Assembly: GCA_963082875.1 (NCBI GenBank)
Contig: OY720100.1
Coordinates: forward strand, 2,108,001-2,172,000
DNA from: Corella eumyota
Taxonomy: Eukaryota; Chordata; Ascidiacea; Phlebobranchia; Corellidae
Length of the DNA stretch: 64,000 nucleotides
Direction: 5' to 3'
The notes under the pieces are model-generated. The model was not told where the DNA came from and did not search any database. It saw only the letters and a list, made by a program, of their open reading frames with translations. Of the stretch, positions 24,301-38,800 are shown piece after piece; the stretch's first letter is position 1, and every line of letters begins with the position of its first letter. The position numbers and the translations under genes were made by a program.

Positions 24301-25693
24301 TAACTAACACAATGTTTTTTTTAGAGTTATGGTTACAAGCATTTAATCTCATTACACAAGTTAGAGCGATGTGGTTTAATTCGCACCAACAATGGACCTT
24401 GGAATTATAATACTATAAGAAAATCATTAAATTTAATTGTAGAGGATATTAACGAAAAGGTAAAAGCACTAATCTATATATAACAAGCGTAATGGTAGAA
24501 GTGTATATAAATACATGTTTTTTTTTTGTATATATTCTTATTCTTGATGTGGAAAAGTCGAATGCGCGACTTAAACATAGAGTAACATCAGTTACTCCGA
24601 CCCAGTCTCGAGTTGCCTGTGGCAGTTTGGGATATTATAGATTATAATTGCACATTAATTATGCTGCTGATTAAATGCTGGCTCAGCAGGAGTTCATACC
24701 GTTTCGAGTGCTTTACTCAAGGGCGTTACAGCATGAGAGCAGTGAGGATTGAACTCACGACTTCATGTGTGGTGTAGCAAGTGTTCTTACTACTTCACCT
24801 TGCTGCCGGGTATTTTTTTTTTATTTTAAATGAATTAAATGTAGCCCATAGGGCGGTCACTTAATTAGCATTAATTAATCCATCATTACATGGTATTTTT
24901 TTGTAGCTCTTCTGAATATCACATTTTTGATTAATTTTTGTAGGACCCACAAGATATAGCATATGTTCATAGTGGGTATGCCCCTCTTAGTATAAGGTTG
25001 GTTCAAATCCTATCCCATCCGGGATGGAGAAGCATCGACGAAGTTCTTAAAATATTGCCTGGACCAACTGTTCATGGAATTCAACAAGTTAAACCAAAGA
25101 CCAAATGTAAGCTTCATAATTAATTTTTAAGGCTTTGTGTTAATAGATAATCAAATATGTACTTGGTTTTAACATAGGTAAATACAAGATAATATTCTAT
25201 AGTTTGATTTTACAGTTTAAAAATTATTAACTCAGTATAAATACATTAGGTTTTGACATATTAATATGTAAGACAAGATATATCATATTATAGTTTAAAA
25301 TTTATAAAAAAATAAGTATATTTGGTTGATGGTATAATGTAAACTTTGTTGTTTACAATAAAATAAGATAAAAATCTGTACTGACTTTTTTTTCAAATTT
25401 CAAGGCTTTACTAAATTAAGTCCAAATTTGCTAATGTTAAATTTAACAATTTTTTTTGACTTGTTTTGATTTTAAATATGTTTTATCATGTAATAGGGCA
25501 AGGCAGCTTGAGTGGAGATAGTAACTCATCAAGCACAGTCACGCTTGTTTATTTTATCGGTGGCATGACTTATGCCGAGATGTCAGCACTCCGATATTTA
25601 TCCTCGCTTAAGAATGGATTTGAATATGTTGCCGCAACAACTAACATGATAAACGGAACATCTTTGATTAAAATGATGATAGAAGAATCATAA
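21319..25693 (+). CDS. VPS33A: VPS33A, Sec1/Munc18-family subunit of HOPS/CORVET
   Basis: Clamps SNARE helices during fusion at late endosomes and lysosomes. Ten exons: 21319-21438, 21668-21949, 22082-22303, 22527-22701, 23071-23255, 23542-23668, 23981-24186, 24325-24459, 24944-25106, 25497-25693; all phases close, giving 603 residues (human 596). Recognisable stretches: [19 protein letters not shown], then [30 protein letters not shown] followed by [14 protein letters not shown], and, near the end, [19 protein letters not shown] and then [13 protein letters not shown]. The order spans the Sec1 domain from end to end without gaps. VPS33A is preferred over VPS33B from length and the GGMTYAE-ALRYLS block. 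Intron 8 carries a reverse-oriented SINE. Confidence 0.94.
24518..24807 (-). repeat. tRNA-derived SINE, full-length copy
   Basis: Reverse-oriented copy in VPS33A intron 8. Poly(A) tail seen as a T-run near 24518-24528; tRNA-like head at the 24807 end. Confidence 0.82.
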
Positions 25694-26272
25694 TAGGTTT
25701 GATGTTTGATTTTAATTTGTATAACTCTACTTAACCAACGTATGCTAGCAAGTGTTAAAATAGCAAAATGTCTTAATAACATTAAGTTTATAAAGTGATA
25801 ACGTACACTAAACAAAATGGCTTGATATGGTTAAAATGAATTAAGTAAATTAAAAAGTGTGATTACTATATATATTTATACACACTTTTAACCATCCTAA
25901 TCTAATTAAAATATATAATCTATATTTCATAATGAATTAAAATTTAAATCCATTTACAACTTTAACTTATTTCTAAACAACAAAGTAATATTCTTATTAT
26001 ACAAATTTTCATCTTTTTTAGTTTTTGTTTCGAATTTTTTTTGATTTTTGTTTATTTTTCTGTGCAATATTTTGTTTTAATTTCTGCAGTCAATTAAAAT
26101 TTATTTTCTCTTTATTTTTGTTTTTTTTTTTAGACATTCTGTAGAACACTTTTTAGAATTTTATTTGTAGTTGCACCTTTACAATTTACTTTACAGCACC
26201 TTGTATATAAGCATTAAGTATTTTGAACTAATTTACATTACACAAACACGTTATTATAAAACAGAAACACTT
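25694..26272. other. Spacer between convergent VPS33A and GH9 genes
   Basis: AT-rich 3' region. TTTATT at 26111-26116 would be the AATAAA of the GH9 gene on the minus strand, about 157 bases beyond its stop. No gene was seen. Confidence 0.5.
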
Positions 26273-29200
26273 TTAGCCAGCTGTTCTTGCTCTGTATGTT
26301 AACCAGTTCTTATACTCCAGTTGAAAATGGCGCAAACCTGCAAAAAAATGATAAAGAGTCAAAACTCCTTCACTGGACTATAAAAAGTCTTGTTTAAATA
26401 TTATTTTGAACCTTAGTTTAACCTAAAATTCTTGCTAGAAAGGGACATGCATATAGATTCGACGATCTACCTATTTTATTATTTTTACCTGCAACTACCC
26501 CTTGCATTCCCGCATTGTAATCGAGCCCAACTCCATTGCTCCTAAAATTTGACCGATCGTCCTGCCACTGATCCAAGTTATCCGGACCTCCGACCAAGGC
26601 TCCGTATAAAATCTGTGGATTGGATGAATCTGATTCAAAAACATCCCATTCGCATCGACCGTCTAACGGGCATGAACTAAAAATAAAAATTAACAAGTTT
26701 TGCGTAAAAAATTTACCCATTCTATTGAAGAATACTAAAATTATTTTCGTTATGATTAAATCACATTGTTTATAAACCCCCCTTAAAAATAATAATATTT
26801 CCATTAATTTGACGAAAATTCTTTAAAAATTATCCCCAAAATACTTCAAAAGTATAGAGATTTGCTGTTTTACCTCATTCTGTGATGAGGTCTCTTGGGA
26901 TATTTGGTTCCGTATCCAATCACAAAACTTTTTCCGGTTTTGCCAAGAATATAATCTATTTGACTCTCCGCAAATTCCCTGTAATAAAAGATTGTTTGTC
27001 ATATATATTTATGAAAATAGTTAACTGCTATCCAATGTCCAATCATATTATCTTAAAGCTACCAGAATGGTATCACCCAAAAAGATGCCAGATATTATTA
27101 TCTAAACGATTTTTTTTTTGAAGAGTTTGTATTGTACAAAGTTATTATTCTACCTCCATGCTATTTTTCTATCATCGGGGGTTTGGGGTAAGGTCGAGGC
27201 AACCAAACACACAAATGCAGCGTTGCAAGCATATCTTGTCGTCCCCCATTCGTTTGTAAACAACAAACCTTGCGGTGTGTACTCAGCACCTCCTCCTGTA
27301 GTAAAAATCAAGGGTTCTCAGTTTAATAAATTTTCAATACAACGCAAGTGTTCAAATTAAGGTCAAAAGTTTTCCTTTTTGTCAAACTTTTATATCTTGA
27401 AAACTACTTAATGTAAAATTATGGCATCTTTGTGCAAGTCTGAAAAGTGCCAGTATAATTAAAAAACCAACACTTTAAACAACGTTAAAGTTTTCACATC
27501 GTCTACACACTAACAATATTTAAACCTGCCTGGTAAGTTGTATTCGCAAAAAGAAGTAACAGGTTTAAGGTACTCCTGTGCTGGTTGTGTTGCACCATTC
27601 CTTTGTGCAAACTTTGCCATTAGAACCTGAACTCCGACGGTTTTCGAGTCCCAGGAGAACTCCGATTGCGGCGATTTTAAGTTATGCTTCTCATAGAATC
27701 CTCCGGCATCCGCTAAGTAGCGGTGTTCATTTGTGACGTCATATAACCACAATGCCGCCCAAGCTAGCTCGTCGTGGTAGCTTTTAAAAAAATAATCAAA
27801 ACTTTGATTTTATGATTCAAAAATGATTTTTAAAGTGTTTAATAGAGACAATGTGTTGGTAAGTCATCTTCTAACTACACTGGGAGGAAACTAGACATTT
27901 AAAAAAGCAATAAGGTTAAACTTTTACCTGCTTGAAGCGTAATATGGAATCACTTCTCTGATTGAGCTGGAATAAACGCTGCGATATCTTGTAGCGAATT
28001 CGTACAACTCTTTCGCGTGACGTAGTAATTCGACTACGTACGGATCATCTAAATAAATAATTGTGATGCTATTTTAGAAACAAAACAAGAAAATTAAATT
28101 TAAATATATTTTTTATTTAAAAGTTGGCCCTACAACTTTAGTTATATTTGAAGAAATGTAAAAAATGTTAGTTTTCATGAAGTACATCATTTACCTCTGC
28201 TGACATTTGTAGCGATCAACACTTTAGCTGTTGCTGCCAAAGCTGCTGCTGTCTCACCAGCAAGATCCGAGCCCGGGTTTTTGTCAGTTATACTAAAGCA
28301 AGGTCGAGGTACATTCATTTCATCAGGTCGCGACCAGAAAGTATTTTCGACATCAGGATTTCCAACCTAAGATTGTTCAAAGTTTGTTAAAATAAGATGC
28401 ATTTTAAGCCTAAATTTAAATTCTTATAGAGCGTACAAGATGGACAAAACATCTACAAAGTTGTCTTCTAATGGCAAAAGTTTTTTAAATTTGCAAATAC
28501 GTGTTATGTTTGTTTTAAAATTAGAAACTTTTTGGCTCCACATCTATACAACCAGCATAGAAAATATACATAAGGTATTTCACTTGAGGTATTTAAATAT
28601 TCGACCAAGCAAACCAAATCTTGCCTGATTGATAATGTTGTTAACCGGTAATCCGTATTAGACATATCGCAGTTTGCATAACCGCCTTCACAGACAACTT
28701 ACCATTCCAACTAACTTGTACTTAGAAACATGAGCTTTCATAAAGTAATCGGCTCCCCACTTAAGAGCACGTGTAAGAAACGTTGTCTCCCAAGCTGACT
28801 TATAAGCATCTGGAAACTCAAGAAAACCCCAAGCCAGGACAGTCATTGCAGATGCAGTTGGGAAGCCAAATTTGATATAGTCCCCAGCTAAAAACAAATA
28901 AACATAAAACATTCCTCATGATGTGTTTATTTTGTATAAAAGAATTATGTCTTTTACTTGAAATTCGTCCAAGCAAGCAAAATTTTCATTGTTAATGATA
29001 TTTTTACAACAGTTTCGACTGTGCTACATTTGCAACCAACTACATATACTTAGACATCTCTATGTTAAAACTTACAAACGTAATATCCTCCTTGTAGATC
29101 AACTCCTCCACATTCTTGACCATCATGCATATGAGAGTTTGTTTTCCAGTATATTCTACCGTTCGTTCCAGCATTCCCCGATCTTTGTGCTTCGTAGAAC

Positions 29201-31678
29201 AACAACGAATTGTGAATTAGCTTTGAGTAAAAACAAAACGTATAAACGAAAGGAACTTTACAGGTTAAAAATGAAGGTCAATGTTATAAAGAGCTTTATG
29301 TTGTAATCTAAACTTGGTGTTAAATCAGAATGTTTTCTTTATTTGTGACCCTATTTGTATAGTTATTTACAAATGCAACTTAAACCCACAACAACTTTGT
29401 TTTATACCCTAACAAGTTACCAGGTTATAGTTGTAACTATTTCGTGGTGTAAAAAGTGGTTTTGCCTGCGGGGCACCACCCGAAAACTGCGCCGTCACTG
29501 GCGTTTTCATCGTCGTGGTTGTTGTTGCTTTCGTCACAAGTTTGCCTGAAACAATGACGTCATAGTTACGTAACAAAGAAAAAGACTAATAACTTGAGCA
29601 AATATTTAAGTTAAATTTTTTGTTATAGCTTTTAATCTAGTAAGTATACCTGGAAATAAAGTTACTGGGTAAATGGTGTTTGACATTTATGTCTTAAGGT
29701 TATAGAAATTTTTTTTAAGCTTACCAATATCACATCTTAGCCTTGACGAATGTTTATATTTAACAATTTTACTCGATCTCACACCAGTTCTCGAATCAAC
29801 ACACCAGCAAGATCCTCTATACCTCCAACATTGAAGTACATTATATCTTCTTGGGTTATTCTTATTACATTGTGGAATGTTGCATCGTTTTAACGGCTTT
29901 CCTGCGGCTTCGCATACCGAGGTTAGTCGTTCTTTTACTCGACTACATGATGGAGCTGAAAGTTTTAAAAAAAGATTAAAAATTAAATAATTAACAGTCC
30001 GCAAGCCTCTGGTTCACTTTAACTTAGTTAAAACTAATTAAAGAAAAATAGCGTAAATTAAAATGGTAAACTTAATATTTATTAGTACACTAAATATTAA
30101 AAAAGATATATAATTATAAAGTATATCAAAAAGAGTTAAAATTTACTGAATTTCGCAGCCTTTGTGCGTTTCACTTCAGATGTCGTTGTCGTCGAAACTT
30201 TTGTTGTTAAAGTTGGTTTTGCCTGGGGTGGGGACCGCGTCTGCACGAACCAAAAGAACCCTGCACCAGGGGGTTTTGTTCGTGGGGTCGTGGTGGACAC
30301 TGTGGGGGCCGTTGTCGTGGTAACAGTTAGAACAGGAAACATTTCAAAGTTATCGGGAAGAATGTACTAGAATAAATTTAATATGACGTAACAATGATAA
30401 GTTTAATTGGGTAATAATATTGTTTTGTATAAAACAATAAACTTTTAAATGTATTTGTAACAACGTCTAATTATTACGTAATAATATAGTGTCCAACATA
30501 TCAAGCTTCTGGAATAGATAAAAGTTTAAAAATTTTATGATTTATTATTTATTTGAATCACAATCTATACTTGAATAATTTAAAAATAGAATTTCTAAAT
30601 TCACCTCTCCAACGTTGTAAACTTTCATTTCATGTTCATGGTTGTTATATGGGTTCGGTTTATAAACTTTATCGCGAAATACGATGACGGGTCGGGGTCC
30701 GTAATATTCAGTGTAATCTACATCCGGTTCCATTATAAAGTCAATAAGGTATCTGCGTAAAAACGAAATTTAAAGTTAAAAAAGCTTTTTGTTTACTGGT
30801 TTTAGTTAATAAAATAAAAAATTAAGAAACTTACAAATTTAAATTATCAACCTACCTTTGATCCATAACCTGACCCACATATTGGTGTCCATTCCATCGA
30901 GTTTGTTTTATATAGAGAATCTTTTTATCAGGACTTTGGTGAAAGAATGTTCCTTGCCATGCCTATAGATTTATGTTTCAAAAAAAACTTTAATTACATT
31001 TTGTCGAAACTAATAAGTCGTAAAACAAGCAGGTGATTTGGTTAATGTTAATCTAAGCAAGTACAACTAAAGGTTATAGACAGTATTTTAAGATACTGTT
31101 TAGGCTGTGAAATCGTCATTTCCAAAGCGGGAATACTTTCCTATAATTTGTAACTACAAATGTTTTCGCGTTTTAATAGTTAAAGAAAACCCAACTTAGC
31201 ATTCAGCTAACATAATCAGGTTATAAAATAAACCCCCTTAACAGTAACCTACTTCAAAGTTGACGATAGGCTGGGGATAAATTAAGGCGATCCACCAACT
31301 TGGAAACTCAACAGTGACTGGGAGCTTGAAATGGCCGATGTAACCTGCATGAGTTTGATTCTTCCAACCTTGTCCTTCAATCTAAATCAAAATACAAAAC
31401 ATCGTTGAAAAATATCGTCGATGTTCCAATGTTTCAAAGTCTAAAACATTGCAAAACTTTTTTGTTTCCGCTAGTTAAAATTAAATCTCTCTATTTCAAA
31501 TTTCCCTTTTTATTATAGTTAGTTAATTTAAATATATCTCAAATTGAATAACATTATTTTACGGCTGTTAAAGTGACTCTTAGTTGTATTCCAAACTTAC
31601 AAAAAATACGGGGTTGATATTTCCAAAGTTTCCTGGTAAAAAATATAACAGAATCCCGAATAGCAAGTAAATTTTCAT
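26273..31678 (-). CDS. Glycosyl hydrolase 9 (cellulase-family) protein with CBM2-like and thyroglobulin type-1 domains
   Basis: Sixteen exons: 31601-31678, 31253-31381, 30856-30962, 30605-30752, 30147-30366, 29725-29955, 29421-29545, 29076-29220, 28703-28887, 28195-28366, 27928-28048, 27530-27780, 27154-27295, 26874-26978, 26489-26676, 26273-26337; 803 residues. Order: signal peptide (1-25), CBM2-like domain (about 27-150: [17 protein letters not shown], then [11 protein letters not shown]), Thr/Pro-rich linker, thyroglobulin type-1 domain (exon 6, [13 protein letters not shown]), second linker, GH9 domain from about 335 ([67 protein letters not shown]). Active GH9 enzymes have DAGD and NE motifs. 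Here they read VSGD (residues 394-397) and NG (767-768), so one assisting aspartate and the proton-donor glutamate are gone and hydrolysis is unlikely. Exons 12 and 13 join in frame only through a GC donor (27529-27528). The protein is probably secreted to the tunic or gut lumen. Confidence 0.88.
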
Positions 31679-32894
31679 TTTATTTATGTTGTCTTTGACG
31701 GTATTTAAAACTTTAGGTGATTTAATAAACTCTTATAACCTTGTTTTAAATTCTGAAATCTAAACTTGTCTTCTAACTCTTTTTGCCAATTTAATCGTTT
31801 GAATAATAATCTAAATTTTCGTTTAAAAGTATCAATATAGCTCGAGTTTTTGGTTTATTTTATTGCGATTTTTTCCTGTATTGGATTATGACTAACCATA
31901 ATAACGTGCACCAATCGTCGATTTTGTTACGAATCGCCGTGGGCATTGTCATATGCTATGACGTCATAACCCTTTATTAGCCAATATCACTAATACTGAA
32001 CCAATTTTAATAAAAAAAATAATTTTTCTGTTGCGAAAGGGTTAAATATTTAATAAAAAGTTTATTGCATATAAAATCGAAAAATTTTTTGCAGGATTTT
32101 CTAAAGAAAGTGAATAATTTTTTCTAAATTGATATAAGTTTTAATGTAAAAATTACACTTTTAATATTTTTATTTTAACAAAATTATATAAAAAAAATTT
32201 TTTGCGCTGCAAAATTGTAGAAAATGCATAAAAAATAACCTAATGCATCTAATTCTTTGCCAATAGATCCTGTGTTTAAAAATCATACTAATGGTACGCT
32301 ATTTTTAAAATGCTTAATGTAATATGTGGTTTAAATATTTTTTAAATTTAACAACACATTCCTTTTTTAATTAAATAGATAAAAAGATATCACAAAAATA
32401 TAAAAGTAAAGGTTTCTAATTCATATCTTTAAAGCATATTTAAAAACTAAAATCATTTGAATAAGATTGTGTAGTTATATTAGCATACTAGGAATTTTAA
32501 TAATAATAGCCCAGTGCTTTATGTTTGCAAAACTTGCATTTTTAAAATTAAAATTATAGATAATGCTGCAAAATTTACAAGTATCAATACCTTTTTATGC
32601 AACGAATATAAATTTGTTGAATTTTACAAAACTTAGCATAATAATAAAAAAATGTTTTGTTATTGTTTTTTAAAACAATTACTAGTTCACAATTTTTATT
32701 TAGTCATAATTAATAACAAAAATATTATTTAACCAACTAATGTAAACATGAATATGTTAATTCGTATTGAAAATAATTCAACTATTATGTAGGTTATAGG
32801 CTATGTATAAAAAGAAAAAAATTGGAGAAACACAAAGATTGTTAAAGGGTGTTATCTAATGTTTTGAATTAAAAATTGAACATTTACAATATAA
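31679..32894. promoter_or_regulatory. Bidirectional promoter region between GH9 gene and giant EGF gene 1
   Basis: The start codons of two head-to-head genes lie 1,217 bases apart. The proximal 300 bases on the GH9 side contain TGACGTCA (near 31961) and a somewhat less AT-rich stretch; the rest is AT-rich. No open frame of note. The two genes share their first four exons, so the spacer may be the axis of an inverted duplication. I did not find clear mirror-image similarity within the spacer itself. Confidence 0.45.
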
Positions 32895-35800
32895 ATGAGA
32901 GTTTATTTCGTATTAGGAATACTGGTTTATTTTATAGAAAGAGGCTTGGGAATTCTTAGTCCCAAGTTTTTAGTAAGTTTGCAGAGCAGTTTTTAATGTG
33001 GATAAATAAACTATTTTACCCTATGTTTAAAATTATTAAACTTTATTTAATCTTATTTATCTAAATCATATCAATGGTTACAAAAATTTAAACATTTAAA
33101 TAAATGAAATTAACAAAAAATTAATGTTGTTTATTATTTTTAACAACTTTTTTGTTGTACTAAAAAAATTTAAATTCTAAATTTTTTTAAATTTATTTAT
33201 TACTACAACAAAATATTATTTTTACGATTTGTAATGTTTTAGATTGAAGGACAAGGTTGGAAGAATCAAACTCATGCAGGTTACATCAGTCACTTTAAGC
33301 TTCCAGTCACTGTTGAGTTTCCAAGTTGGTGGATCGCCTTAATTTATCCTCAACCTATTGTTAACTTTGAGGTGAGTTAATATGAAAGGATTTATTTTAC
33401 AATTTTATTTCACATTCAATGTAATAATGTTAGCTAAATGCTTAGTCGGTATTTATTTAACTGTTGTAACGTAAAAGCATCTGTGGGTACAAATCATATT
33501 AAAGTATTGGCAGCGTGGTGTAGTGGTAAGAACGCTTGCTACACCACACATGAGGTCATGGGTTCAATCCCCACTGATCTCATACTGTAGTGCCCTTGAG
33601 TAAGGTGCTATAGACGGTATAAACTCCTGCTGAGCCAACACTTAATCAGCAGTATAATTATCGGGCAATTATAATCTATAATATCCCAAACTGCCACAGG
33701 CAACTCGAGACTGGGTTGGAGGAACTGGTGTTACTCTATGTTTAAGTCGCGTATTTGACTTTTCCACATCGAGAATAAAGATATATACAAAAAAAAAATT
33801 CCCCAACCCATCAGCAATTTTATGTTTAGTAAATATGTGCTTTTTTTTAATAAAAGTTTGTTTTTAATGTATTTAATTTATAGGCATGGGGGGGAAAATT
33901 CTTTAACCAAAGCCCTGACAAAAAGATTCTTTACATTAAACAAAAAAGATGGAATAAACATCAATATGAGGGTCAGGTTATTGATCAGAGGTTCGATTTT
34001 AAACTTGTTTTTTTTTAATATTTTCTTTTTTTTCTTTCACATGTTTGTTTTAATAAAGTCATTATAAAAAATAAAACAAATATTATTTTAATTTTTTTAA
34101 ATTTTAAACAATTTATAATGACTGTCCATTACTAAATGGACATGATTTTTTAGACTGAACTTTATTAACTCGTTACACAAAAAAGTGTAGAATATTTAAA
34201 AACAATGTGCTATATTTGATTAAAGTTTTTGTGTAAAAATTACTATGTGTCTTACAGGTATCTCATAGACTTTATAATGGAACCCGATGTAGATTACAAT
34301 GAATATTACGGACCCCGACCCATCATCGTATTTGGCGATAAAGTTTATAAACCGAACCCATATAACAACCAAGAACATGAAATGAAAGTTTACAATATTG
34401 AAGAGGTGAATTTGAATTACATTTTAAGATTATCCAAATATAGATTGTAATTCAAATAAATAATAGATCATAAAGTTTTAAAACTAACATTCATTTTAAA
34501 AAACATGATAGGTTTTATTACTTTATTACTACTTAAAAATACAGCATTAGTTTCAATATATGTTAATGACAATTGTTTTATGAAAAACATATTTACAATA
34601 TTACTGAACTAAAGAAAAGGTAATTTAATAATAAAAGTTTTATTTAAAAAATGTGTTTTTAGGGTCTTTTTTTAGGGTCGGCAACAATTCCTAAAATCCA
34701 CAGAAAAAGGTCACTTGGTGGAAAAATCTTAAATTATATAAAACCTAGGTTACGAGATGCAAGACAAGGGACTTCAACAACTGCAATGCAAAGTACAGTG
34801 ACAAAGGCAAATGGTAATTTATTTAGGTTTTATTTTTTTTTATTTGTAGGCAATTAACAATGTACTTTTTATAAGTAGCCAAATGCTAAAAAAAGCTTGT
34901 TATGGATTTATTTTTTTTAATTTTAAAACAAAAATGATATTTTAGAAATTAAAATCAGTGTATTTCTCTAACAAAAAAATCATCGATTTTTTTATGTTAA
35001 GGTAATACATGTGATCAAGTAATACAACGTGAAATTGAAAAATGTGAAGCAAACAATACACCATTGGACCAATGCAAATTGCCACAATGTGATGAAGACA
35101 ATTCTCAAACAATCCTTCGATGTTCAGTAGAGGACAACACTTGCTATTGTGAAGACCCAGAAACTGGGGAAATAACAAGCAGAGTTGTCCAATACAAGCA
35201 AAAGTCAATGCTGGCGTGCACTGCAGGTACTTTTTTTTAATTAATAATTTTAAATAATCATTGCACAACTTTAAAGCCCAAAAATAACAATGACATGATT
35301 TAGTATTAAAACACTGGTTTTACAGCCTTTAATGCTGTAATACTTTTGAGTCAAGCGCTATCACAGTTTAAATTACTGCTGAGCAAGCTTGCCTTAAAAC
35401 AAAAATATATCTAATGCAAAATTCGAGTTAGTAAATTTAAAGTCTACTTAAAGAAATATATTTATATCAAGCTAAGTTAGATAAGCATACATTTTGTAAA
35501 AGTTAGTGAATCAATAAAAGCAATGTTTTTGTTTAGAGGAAAACCCATGTGAAGATAAAACTTATCCCTGTAGTCCAGTTGCTAATTGTACAAACAATGC
35601 TGGGTCATATATTTGTTCTTGTAATACTGGTTACATTGGCGATGGAATTACCTGTGCAGATGAGAATGAATGTTCAACAATGAATGGCGGTTGTGACAGT
35701 AATGCCAGCTGTATGAACAATGTTGGGTCATTTACTTGTTCTTGTAATACTGGTTACATTGGCGATGGAATTACCTGTGCAGATGAAAATGAATGTTCAA

Positions 35801-38800
35801 CAATGAATGGCGGTTGTGACAGTAATGCCAACTGTATGAACAATGTTGGGTCATTCACTTGTTCTTGTAATACTGGTTACATGGGTGATGGATTTACCTG
35901 TGCAGATGAAAATGAATGTTCAACAATGAAAGGCGGTTGTGACAGTAATGCCAACTGTATGAACAATGTTGGGTCATTTACTTGTTCTTGTAATACTGGT
36001 TACATTGGCGATGGATTTACCTGTGCAGATGTAAATGAATGTTCAACAATGAATGGCGGTTGTGACAGTAATGCCAACTGTATGAACAATGTTGGGTCAT
36101 TCACTTGTTCTTGTAATACTGGTTACATTGGCGATGGAATTACCTGTGCAGATGAAAATGAATGTTCAACAATGAATGGCGGTTGTGACAGTAATGCCAA
36201 CTGTATGAACAATGTTGGGTCATTCACTTGTTCTTGTAATACTGGTTACATTGGCGATGGAATTACCTGTGCAGATGAAAATGAATGTTCAACAATGAAT
36301 GGCGGTTGTGACAGTAATGCCAACTGTATGAACAATGTTGGGTCATTCACTTGTTCTTGTAATACTGGTTACATTGGCGATGGAATTACCTGTGCAGATG
36401 AAAATGAATGTTCAACAATGAATGGCGGTTGTGACAGTAATGCCAACTGTATGAACAATGTTGGGTCATTCACTTGTTCTTGTAATACTGGTTACATGGG
36501 TGATGGATTTACCTGTACAGATGAAAATGAATGTTCAACAATGAATGGCGGTTGTGACAGTAATGCCAACTGTATGAACAATGTTGGGTCATTTACTTGT
36601 TCTTGTAATACTGGTTACATTGGCGATGGAATTACCTGTGCAGATGAAAATGAATGTTCAACAATGAATGGCGGTTGTGACAGTAATGCCAACTGTATGA
36701 ACAATGTTGGGTCATTTACTTGTTCTTGTAATACTGGTTACATTGGCGATGGACTTACCTGTGCAGATGAAAATGAATGTTCAACAATGAATGGCGGTTG
36801 TGACAGTAATGCCAACTGTATGAACAATGTTGGGTCATTCACTTGTTCTTGTAATACTGGTTACATGGGTGATGGATTTACCTGTGCAGATGAAAATGAA
36901 TGTTCAACAATGAAAGGCGGTTGTGACAGTAATGCCAACTGTATGAACAATGTTGGGTCATTTACTTGTTCTTGTAATACTGGTTACATTGGCGATGGAT
37001 TTACCTGTGCAGATGTAAATGAATGTTCAACAATGAATGGCGGTTGTGACAGTAATGCCAACTGTATGAACAATGTTGGGTCATTCACTTGTTCTTGTAA
37101 TACTGGTTACATTGGCGATGGAATTACCTGTGCAGATGAAAATGAATGTTCAACAATGAATGGCGGTTGTGACAGTAATGCCAACTGTATGAACAATGTT
37201 GGGTCATTCACTTGTTCTTGTAATACTGGTTACATTGGCGATGGAATTACCTGTGCAGATGAAAATGAATGTTCAACAATGAATGGCGGTTGTGACAGTA
37301 ATGCCAACTGTATGAACAATGTTGGGTCATTCACTTGTTCTTGTAATACTGGTTACATTGGCGATGGAATTACCTGTGCAGATGAAAATGAATGTTCAAC
37401 AATGAATGGCGGTTGTGACAGTAATGCCAACTGTATGAACAATGTTGGGTCATTCACTTGTTCTTGTAATACTGGTTACATGGGTGATGGATTTACCTGT
37501 ACAGATGAAAATGAATGTTCAACAATGAATGGCGGTTGTGACAGTAATGCCAACTGTATGAACAATGTTGGGTCATTTACTTGTTCTTGTAATACTGGTT
37601 ACATTGGCGATGGAATTACCTGTGCAGATGAAAATGAATGTTCAACAATGAATGGCGGTTGTGACAGTAATGCCAACTGTATGAACAATGTTGGGTCATT
37701 TACTTGTTCTTGTAATACTGGTTACATTGGCGATGGAATTACCTGTGCAGATGAAAATGAATGTTCAACAATGAATGGCGGTTGTGACAGTAATGCCAAC
37801 TGTATGAACAATGTTGGGTCATTTACTTGTTCTTGTAATACTGGTTACATTGGCGATGGAATTACCTGTGCAGATGAAAATGAATGTTCAACAATGAATG
37901 GCGGTTGTGACAGTAATGCCAATTGTATGAACAATGTTGGGTCATTCACTTGTTCTTGTATTACTGGTTACATGGGTGATGGATTTACCTGTGCAGATGA
38001 AAATGAATGTTCAACAATGAATGGCGGTTGTGACAGTAATGCCAACTGTATGAACAATGTTGGGTCATTTACTTGTTCTTGTAATACTGGTTACATGGGT
38101 AATGGATTTACCTGTACAGATGAAAATGAATGTTCAACAATGAATGGCGGTTGTGACAGTAATGCCAATTGTATGAACAATGTTGGGTCATTTACTTGTT
38201 CTTGTAATACTGGTTACATGGGTGATGGATTTACCTGTGCAGATGAAAATGAATGTTCAACAATGTATGGCGGTTGTGACAGTAATGCCAACTGTATGAA
38301 CAATGTTGGGTCATTTACTTGTTCTTGTAATACTGGTTACATGGGTGATGGATTTACCTGTACAGATGAAAATGAATGTTCAACAATGAATGGCGGTTGT
38401 GACAGTAATGCCAACTGTATGAACAATGTTGGGTCATTTACTTGTTCTTGTAATACTGGTTACATGGGTGATGGATTTACCTGTGCCGATGAAAATGAAT
38501 GTTCAACAATGAATGGCGGTTGTGACAGTAATGCCAACTGTATGAACAATGTTGGGTCATTTACTTGTTCTTGTAATACTGGTTACATGGGTGATGGATT
38601 TACCTGTACAGATGAAAATGAATGTTCAACAATGAATGGCGGTTGTGACAGTAATGCCAACTGTATGAACAATGTTGGGTCATTTACTTGTTCTTGTAAT
38701 ACTGGTTACATGGGTGATGGATTTACCTGTACAGATGAAAATGAATGTTCAACAATGAATGGCGGTTGTGACAGTAATGCCAACTGTATGAACAATGTTG

